A DNA stretch of 64,000 nucleotides from an uncultured Eggerthella sp. (lineage in GTDB: Bacteria; Actinomycetota; Coriobacteriia; Coriobacteriales; Eggerthellaceae). The notes under the pieces are model-generated. The model searched no databases. It was not told where the DNA came from and saw only the letters and a list, made by a program, of their open reading frames with translations. Location: contig CABQIW010000002.1 in the NCBI GenBank assembly GCA_902464295.1, positions 1-64,000 of the forward strand, written 5' to 3'. Shown one piece after another: positions 59,675-64,000 of the stretch (the first letter of the stretch is position 1; each line of letters starts with the position of its first letter). Both the position numbers and the translations under genes were made by a program.

Positions 59675-60523
59675 ATGACAGCCCTCATCTTGCCACGACC
59701 AACGCTCGATGAGGGCTGTTTTGCGTCTGTGCCTGTTTTCACCGATGAAGCACTCTTCGAAGCGTGCGGCGTGCGCATCGCGTTCACTATGCGCGAAGGC
59801 GGCGTGAGCGAAGGGCCTTATGCTTCGCTCAATCTGGGTTCGCATGTACAAGACGATCTTGATAAGGTGCTTCAGAACCGTGCATTGCTCTTCTCTGCGC
59901 TAGCCTCTTCACTCGAAGTATCCGAAGAGGCACTTATCGTTCCAAAGCAAGTGCATGGCGATACGGTGCTCACGGTTGAGGCGGCACGTGAGGTTGTCAG
60001 TGTGCAGCGGGCAGCGGCTGAAGGCGCCGATGGGATCATCGTTTCCGCGCGTGAGGTGGGAGCGCTCTTGTGCTTTGCTGATTGCGTGCCGGTTATCATC
60101 GTGCTGCCTACGGGCCGTTTCGCGGTCGTGCATGCAGGTTGGCGCGGCGTTGAGAACGAGATCGCAGCGAAAGCGCTCGATCTCATGCTCGACCAAGAGT
60201 GCCAGGAGCACGGCTTTAGTCGAAGAGAACTCGCAGACCAAACCAATGTCTATATCGGTCCTTATATCCATCGCGAATGCTTTGAAACGGGCGCAGATGT
60301 TCATGCCCTTTTCGTTGCCAAATTCGGCGAGGAGTGCCGTTTCGATGAGAAGCATATCGATCTGGGAGCTGCCTTGCGCGTTCAGCTCGTTGAGCGCGGC
60401 ATTGACCCGGTGCGTATCTGCGATCTGGGCTGTTGCACGGTATGTGAGAATGATCGTTTCTTCTCCTTCAGGGCGCAAGATGGTGTGTCGGGGCGCCACG
60501 GTGCGTTCGCGATCCGTCTCTAA
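59675..60523 (+). CDS. pgeF: PgeF/YfiH laccase-domain protein (peptidoglycan editing factor)
   Basis: A protein of 282 residues from the DUF152/LACC1 family; members have purine nucleoside phosphorylase or deaminase activity, and E. coli YfiH corrects cell-wall precursors carrying L-Ser. Metal ligands appear in PKQVHGDTV (His), CFADCVPV (Cys) and VHAGWRG (His); TMREGGVSEGPYASLNLGSHVQDD is the N-terminal signature. AAAGG lies 6 bases before ATG 59675. The first 16 codons form a strong terminator-like hairpin (59678-59719). Confidence 0.92.
   Translation: MTALILPRPTLDEGCFASVPVFTDEALFEACGVRIAFTMREGGVSEGPYASLNLGSHVQDDLDKVLQNRALLFSALASSLEVSEEALIVPKQVHGDTVLTVEAAREVVSVQRAAAEGADGIIVSAREVGALLCFADCVPVIIVLPTGRFAVVHAGWRGVENEIAAKALDLMLDQECQEHGFSRRELADQTNVYIGPYIHRECFETGADVHALFVAKFGEECRFDEKHIDLGAALRVQLVERGIDPVRICDLGCCTVCENDRFFSFRAQDGVSGRHGAFAIRL
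59678..59722 (+). terminator. terminator-like hairpin covering the first codons of pgeF
   Basis: ACAGCCCTCATC (59678-59689) pairs perfectly with GATGAGGGCTGT (59708-59719), loop 18 nt, followed by TTT. It begins one base after the pgeF start codon and could both end part of the ftsZ transcript and limit pgeF expression. Confidence 0.7.
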
Positions 60524-60616
60524 CATCGTTTACGGTTCAGCAGCATGCCCGCGCCCTTTTCCCAGGTGCGGTATAGTAGGATAAAGACGATACGCAACTT
60601 CGAAGGAGCATCCGGT

Positions 60617-61309
60617 ATGTCAATAAAAGAGCGGTATGAGCGTGTGCGTGCTGAAGTGGACCAGGCCTGTGAAAAGGCAGGTCGCAACCCGCGTGAGGTA
60701 TTGCTGCTCGCAGTTTCTAAGACCGTTGACCTCGACCAGGTGCAGGAGGCTATCGAAGGTGGTGCGCATGCATTCGGCGAGAACCGCCCCGATGAACTTC
60801 TGCGCAAGCGCGCGGCGTTTCCCCAAGAGACGTGGCATTTCATCGGTAATATCCAATCGCGCCGCATCCACGATATCGTTTCTGCTGCAGACCTTATCCA
60901 TTCGGTGTGCAAAGCAGAGCATCTTCCCAAGATCGATAAGGCAGCGGCAGAGATCGATAAGGTTCAACCGGTTTTGCTCGAAGTGAATGTTTCAGGCGAG
61001 GAATCTAAGAGCGGCTTTCGTCCTGATGAGGTGTATGAGGTCATCGTGCAGGCGGCGAATCTTCCCCATGTGCGCATCCAAGGACTCATGACCATGGCGC
61101 CACGTGCCGATGAAGAGGCGATCGAGCTATCCTTCGGCGGGCTTGCGAAACTGCGCGATGAATTGCAGGCGCACCTTGATCAAGCAGGCGTTGATGTCAC
61201 GCTGTCTGATATTTCTATGGGTATGACCGAAGACTGGCCTCAAGCAGTCGAGCGAGGCACTACTATAGTAAGGGTTGGACGAGCGATATTCGATCCCTCG
61301 TTCGAGTAG
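60617..61309 (+). CDS. YggS family pyridoxal-phosphate homeostasis protein
   Basis: A protein of 230 residues with a single alanine-racemase-like barrel. PLP lysine at about 36 (LLLAVSKTVDLDQV), FGENRPDEL, WHFIGNIQSRR, EVNVSGEESKSGF and GLMTMAP. It holds PLP and keeps amino-acid and vitamin B6 pools balanced; it has no racemase activity known. ATG 60617 has AAGGAG 9 bases upstream. In Gram-positives it commonly sits between pgeF and sepF, as here. Confidence 0.93.
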   Translation: MSIKERYERVRAEVDQACEKAGRNPREVLLLAVSKTVDLDQVQEAIEGGAHAFGENRPDELLRKRAAFPQETWHFIGNIQSRRIHDIVSAADLIHSVCKAEHLPKIDKAAAEIDKVQPVLLEVNVSGEESKSGFRPDEVYEVIVQAANLPHVRIQGLMTMAPRADEEAIELSFGGLAKLRDELQAHLDQAGVDVTLSDISMGMTEDWPQAVERGTTIVRVGRAIFDPSFE

Positions 61310-61366
61310 GACAGAGAGTCGTGTGCTTCAGTTGGTGGAGCGCAAGGCTTGTAAAGGAAAGGCTTT

Positions 61367-62278
61367 ATGGATTTTCCCAATCCTTCAAAATCTGCAGGAA
61401 GCTTCGTTGAAAGCATAAAGGACAAACTCAACTTCGGGTCGCGAAATGCCGAGAAGGACGATTACGCGCAAGAAGAGTACGATTACGAAGATTACGCGTA
61501 CGACCCGAATTTCGACGATTATGGCGAATATGGCTACGATGAATCGTATGCGGTCGACTCTTATGGCGATTCCTATTCCGATACGTACACCACGCGCGAT
61601 CCTTATCGCACGCGCCCGGCACGCCTTGTCTCACTTGACGATATCAAGAGCACGACCTCGGCCTATGGGGTGATGACGCCTGAACAGCCGCGGAATTATA
61701 GCGTGCCTACCTCGTCGTCGGTCCCAGGATATCTCTCCAGTACGGCGGATTCTCGCTTTGGCACGCGTTCGAGCAGCCGCGTGAGCGTGAGCGCCGATCT
61801 CGATTCCGACCCAGCCGATACGATCGGTTTTGATCGACCTGAAACGGCGTATCGCGATTTCGTTTCGCCGTATCAGCGTCAAGATGCTGCGAAGACTTCG
61901 GTGATGCCCTCTACGGGTTCGAGTGGCCTTGATGGCCTGTTCGCTTCGACCGATCCTTCCGCATCGAGTCCCGCTCCTGCCAATCGCGGCTCAAGTGTTG
62001 GCGGGCATTTCACCCGTAAGGTAGAGATCTTCGAGCCGAAGAACTTCGAAGAAGCGGTCAATATCGTCACCATGCTCAAAGAGGGGAGCGTGGTCATCTT
62101 GAACCTCAAGTATGTGAACGCGGGCCTCTCGAAGCGCATTCTCGATTTCGCATTCGGCGCGGTCGCAGCGCTCGATATGCAGATCACCTATGAAGCACCG
62201 CAGGTGTTCTCGATCATAAAGGATGGGAAGCTCACGCTCGTTGAGCGCGATCAACTGCGCCTCAAGAAGGTGCTCTAG
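61367..62278 (+). CDS. sepF: cell division protein SepF with long acidic tyrosine-rich linker
   Basis: A protein of 303 residues. An N-terminal amphipathic segment (SAGSFVESIKDKLNF) for membrane binding, a linker of roughly 190 residues that begins very rich in Asp, Glu and Tyr (about 30-75) and then Ser/Thr/Pro, and the C-terminal SepF domain (about 215-303: KVEIFEPKNFEEAVNIVTML, GSVVILNLKYVN, RILDFAFGAVAALD). It anchors FtsZ to the membrane in organisms without FtsA. The linker is about twice as long as in most SepFs. Confidence 0.93.
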   Translation: MDFPNPSKSAGSFVESIKDKLNFGSRNAEKDDYAQEEYDYEDYAYDPNFDDYGEYGYDESYAVDSYGDSYSDTYTTRDPYRTRPARLVSLDDIKSTTSAYGVMTPEQPRNYSVPTSSSVPGYLSSTADSRFGTRSSSRVSVSADLDSDPADTIGFDRPETAYRDFVSPYQRQDAAKTSVMPSTGSSGLDGLFASTDPSASSPAPANRGSSVGGHFTRKVEIFEPKNFEEAVNIVTMLKEGSVVILNLKYVNAGLSKRILDFAFGAVAALDMQITYEAPQVFSIIKDGKLTLVERDQLRLKKVL

Positions 62279-62347
62279 CGTTTTGCCGATCGGCCGCTTC
62301 GGTGAGAGGGTCGGGCTGGTCGTGGATAAGGAAGGAAAGGATACAAC

Positions 62348-62602
62348 GTGAGCTGGCAGTACATTCTCATTTCGCTTTCAGATGCCTACAGTTTCGTCAT
62401 CGTCATCTATGTTCTGCTCTCGTGGTTCCCGATGGGCGGCATCATTGAGGAGATTCGCAACGCTCTTGGTAAGATCTGTGATCCTTTTTTGAATCTTTTT
62501 AAACGACTTATCCCTCCTATTGGTGGGATGGTGGACATTACCCCTATTATCGCGTTACTTGTGTTACAGTTCGGGGTGCGATTTATAGTATCATTGTTCT
62601 AA
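62348..62602 (+). CDS. YggT family membrane protein
   Basis: A protein of 84 residues with two helices (about 12-32 and 62-82) and the family core IYVLLSWFPMGG plus ICDPFLNLFKRLIPPIGG. YggT proteins follow sepF in many Gram-positives and cyanobacteria and are linked to division or osmotic tolerance. GTG 62348 has AAGGAAAGG upstream. Confidence 0.9.
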   Translation: MSWQYILISLSDAYSFVIVIYVLLSWFPMGGIIEEIRNALGKICDPFLNLFKRLIPPIGGMVDITPIIALLVLQFGVRFIVSLF

Positions 62603-62635
62603 AGCGCGCATATTTACCAGGCAAGAGAGGTTGTT

Positions 62636-63418
62636 ATGGCGATTACATCCGAGGATATTCAGCAGCAGAGTTTCAAGATCGAGCGTCGTGGATACGATGT
62701 CGATGAAGTAGACGTCTTCCTTGAGCACGTTTCCGATGAGATCGATGCGCTCAACGATGAAATTGCCCACCTGCGTGCCCAGCTCGCTGAAGCGAAGAGC
62801 ACGCCGGCTAGTTCGAACCAGCAGCAGCAAGCGGCTCCTTCTTTGGAGGATTCAGCTGCTCTTGCTGAGAAGGATGCACGCATCGCAGAGCTCGAAAGCC
62901 AGCTTGGCGAGCGCAAGAGCGAAGACAATGCCATCGCGCAGGCGCTCATCATCGCGCAGCGCACGGCCGATGAGATCGTTTCAAAGGCGAAGACCGATGG
63001 CGAGAACATCCGTCGTAATGCCGAAGAAGAAGGTCAGCGCATTCTCGATAAGGCTGATGGCGAAAAGCAGCGCATCATCGAGCAGATCAGCGAACTCACG
63101 GTCAGCCGCGAGAAGGTGCGCGAGCAGTATCAGGAGATGCTCAAGGACTTCATTGCTGCATCTACGAAGCGCCTTTCCGAGATCGGTGGCGATAACACGT
63201 CCGATATCGTTATTCCTGAAGGCTTGATCGATGAAGATGCAAAAGCTGAACCTGTTGCAAAGAAATGGTCTCCTTCTCCTTCAACCGCAACCTACACCAC
63301 GCCTACGGTCAATCCTGCCGTTGCCAGCCCGGCACCTCCGAAGCCCTCGCAGTCTTCGAAGGATCTTTCCGGCTACGGCGACGCGGATGATTCCTTCACC
63401 TTCGACGAGATCGACTAA
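62636..63418 (+). CDS. divIVA: DivIVA-like cell pole/septum protein
   Basis: A protein of 260 residues: an N-terminal DivIVA domain (FKIERRGYDVDEVDVFLEHVSDEIDAL, the membrane-binding and crossed-coil part), a long coiled coil to about residue 180, then a Pro/Ser-rich acidic tail. It binds curved membrane and directs wall growth or division. Last division gene of the cluster, 33 bp after the YggT gene with GAGAGG upstream. Confidence 0.92.
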   Translation: MAITSEDIQQQSFKIERRGYDVDEVDVFLEHVSDEIDALNDEIAHLRAQLAEAKSTPASSNQQQQAAPSLEDSAALAEKDARIAELESQLGERKSEDNAIAQALIIAQRTADEIVSKAKTDGENIRRNAEEEGQRILDKADGEKQRIIEQISELTVSREKVREQYQEMLKDFIAASTKRLSEIGGDNTSDIVIPEGLIDEDAKAEPVAKKWSPSPSTATYTTPTVNPAVASPAPPKPSQSSKDLSGYGDADDSFTFDEID

Positions 63419-63424
63419 GGTCTC

Positions 63425-63718
63425 ATGGCTGGTCAACCGTATAAACTTGCACTACGTCTCACGCCCCGCTCGGGGCGTGATGCTGTTTTGGGCATAAAAT
63501 CCATCGAAGGTTTGGATGAAGTGCAGGCCTGCGTGACCGCACCGCCCGATAACGGCAAGGCGAACAAAGCGCTCTGTAAGCTTGTCGCTTCTGAGTTGGG
63601 GATCGCGAAATCGAAAGTAGAGGTGGTGCAAGGGCAGACAAGCCGCCACAAGCGCCTTGCCATCGATGCCCCCGAACCTCTCATCACTGCTTGGCTTTCC
63701 AGCCTGCCTGCTCTCTAA
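63425..63718 (+). CDS. YggU/DUF167 family protein
   Basis: A protein of 97 residues. LALRLTPRSGRDAVLG, VTAPPDNGKANKAL and KSKVEVVQGQTSRHKRLAID match the family from end to end. Biochemical role not known; it is often the last gene after the yggT-divIVA pair. Starts 6 bp after divIVA. Confidence 0.92.
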   Translation: MAGQPYKLALRLTPRSGRDAVLGIKSIEGLDEVQACVTAPPDNGKANKALCKLVASELGIAKSKVEVVQGQTSRHKRLAIDAPEPLITAWLSSLPAL

Positions 63719-63731
63719 TCTATAAGGTTAA

Positions 63732-63889
63732 AGATCGGCGAAGCCTGCGAGGTACAAAGTGACCCGTTTCCCTGTTCGCGAATCTGCATTTTGCAGATTC
63801 GCTCATGCGTCACTGCTTTTCTCGGGTTTTATTACTAACTAGAGTGTCGGAAAAGAGTCACTTTGCTACCTCACTGCCTTCGCCGATCT
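63732..63889. repeat. 158-bp cruciform element between the division cluster and rnpB
   Basis: Nested perfect arms: AGATCGGCGAAG (63732-63743) with CTTCGCCGATCT (63878-63889); GAGGTA-C-AAAGTGAC (63749-63763) with GTCACTTT-GC-TACCTC (63857-63872); and a central hairpin GCGAATCTGCA (63778-63788) with TGCAGATTCGC (63792-63802) around TTT. It sits between convergent transcripts. It looks like a non-autonomous palindromic repeat (MITE- or REP-like) or a strong two-way terminator; which one cannot be told from a single copy. Confidence 0.7.
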
Positions 63890-63933
63890 GGCAATGAACG
63901 CTTGTGGGCTTGGCTGTCCTTGTAGAATAAAGA

Positions 63934-64000
63934 AAGGGGAGTGAGTCTATAAGCCGGGTTCTGTGATCGGCAACCATTTATCTCGACTTCCTGTTACCAA
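63934..64000 (-). ncRNA. rnpB: RNase P RNA, 3' end only (continues beyond the window)
   Basis: On the minus strand the bases 63964-63949 read ACAGAACCCGGCTTAT, the near-invariant 3' core of bacterial RNase P RNA, preceded by the GATAAATGG...GCC stretch that goes with it. The RNA cleaves 5' leaders from tRNA precursors. The 3' end is estimated about 15 nt after the core, followed by a T-rich CCCCTTTCTTTATTC. The 5' part lies to the right of the window. Confidence 0.88.

Noticed and set aside
58502..59851. 449-codon open frame antisense to ftsZ
   Set aside because: Codon bias of ftsZ leaves the opposite frame open; composition is unlike a protein and there is no start signal.
61330..61365. tRNA-like sequence (D-arm-like TTCAGTTGGTGGAGCG followed by GCTTGTAA, as in tRNA-Thr) before sepF
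   Set aside because: No matching acceptor stem, anticodon stem or T-arm could be found around it; probably chance or at most an old fragment.

Overview
This 64 kb window looks like chromosome from a mid-GC Gram-positive actinobacterium, most likely class Coriobacteriia (Eggerthellaceae or relatives). The grounds are: an actinobacterial division cluster without ftsA (mraZ to divIVA, with pgeF, a YggS-type gene, sepF and a YggT gene after ftsZ); many GTG/TTG starts behind strong purine-rich ribosome binding sites; and ferredoxin, flavoprotein and HypAB genes fitting an anaerobe. The genus assignment is inference. No phage, IS transposase, CRISPR array or tRNA was found. The left edge carries the 3' end of a 5S rRNA and the right edge the 3' end of RNase P RNA (minus strand).

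Layout. 1-6400: end of an rrn operon, two EamA transporters, an NAD(P)H-hydrate epimerase, a TipA-like MerR regulator with a textbook 19-bp-spacer promoter, a nitroreductase, and a membrane-protein/XRE pair. 6500-11820: a coherent plus-strand block made of an ArsR-type regulator with a cysteine cluster, a membrane SRPBCC protein, an FAD oxidoreductase, HypB, HypA and a cysteine-rich ferredoxin-like protein, with no hydrogenase nearby. 11860-20270 (minus): a small basic gene whose ORF reads through its own terminator, a NifX-like protein, two giant YhgE/Pip proteins, a GIY-YIG/AlkD-like fusion, an SDR and a YgbA-family protein. 20400-24630: two back-to-back ABC exporter modules, each with its own regulator. 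24700-28730: enoyl-CoA hydratase, CapA-like protein, methionine aminopeptidase, XerD.

28760-34285 (minus): asnB, a D-aspartate-ligase-like ATP-grasp gene, alanine racemase and Asp/Glu racemase, in the same direction as xerD. This resembles gene sets that build D-Asp/D-Asn peptidoglycan cross-bridges. Upstream of asnB lies a roughly 215-nt element in which one strand can pair with either of two others. 34800-42750: a P-loop kinase, an N-formylglutamate-amidohydrolase-like membrane protein, pyrG, nadK and murJ.

42754-64000: a 400-bp non-coding region with three clusters of MraZ-box-like repeats, then the division and cell-wall cluster mraZ-rsmH-ftsL-ftsI-murE-murF-mraY-murD-ftsW-murG-murC-murB-ftsQ-ftsZ-pgeF-yggS-sepF-yggT-divIVA-yggU, a 158-bp cruciform and rnpB. 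MurE to MurG, MraY and MurJ make and flip lipid II, FtsW/FtsI polymerise and cross-link it at the septum, and FtsZ/SepF/DivIVA/FtsQ/FtsL place and organise the division machine.

Most unusual points: the small gene read through its terminator (an arrangement known from ArfA/BrfA ribosome-rescue factors), the GIY-YIG plus alkylpurine-glycosylase fusion, the switch-like asnB leader, the HypAB-flavoprotein-ferredoxin operon, and the two-sided MraZ-box array.
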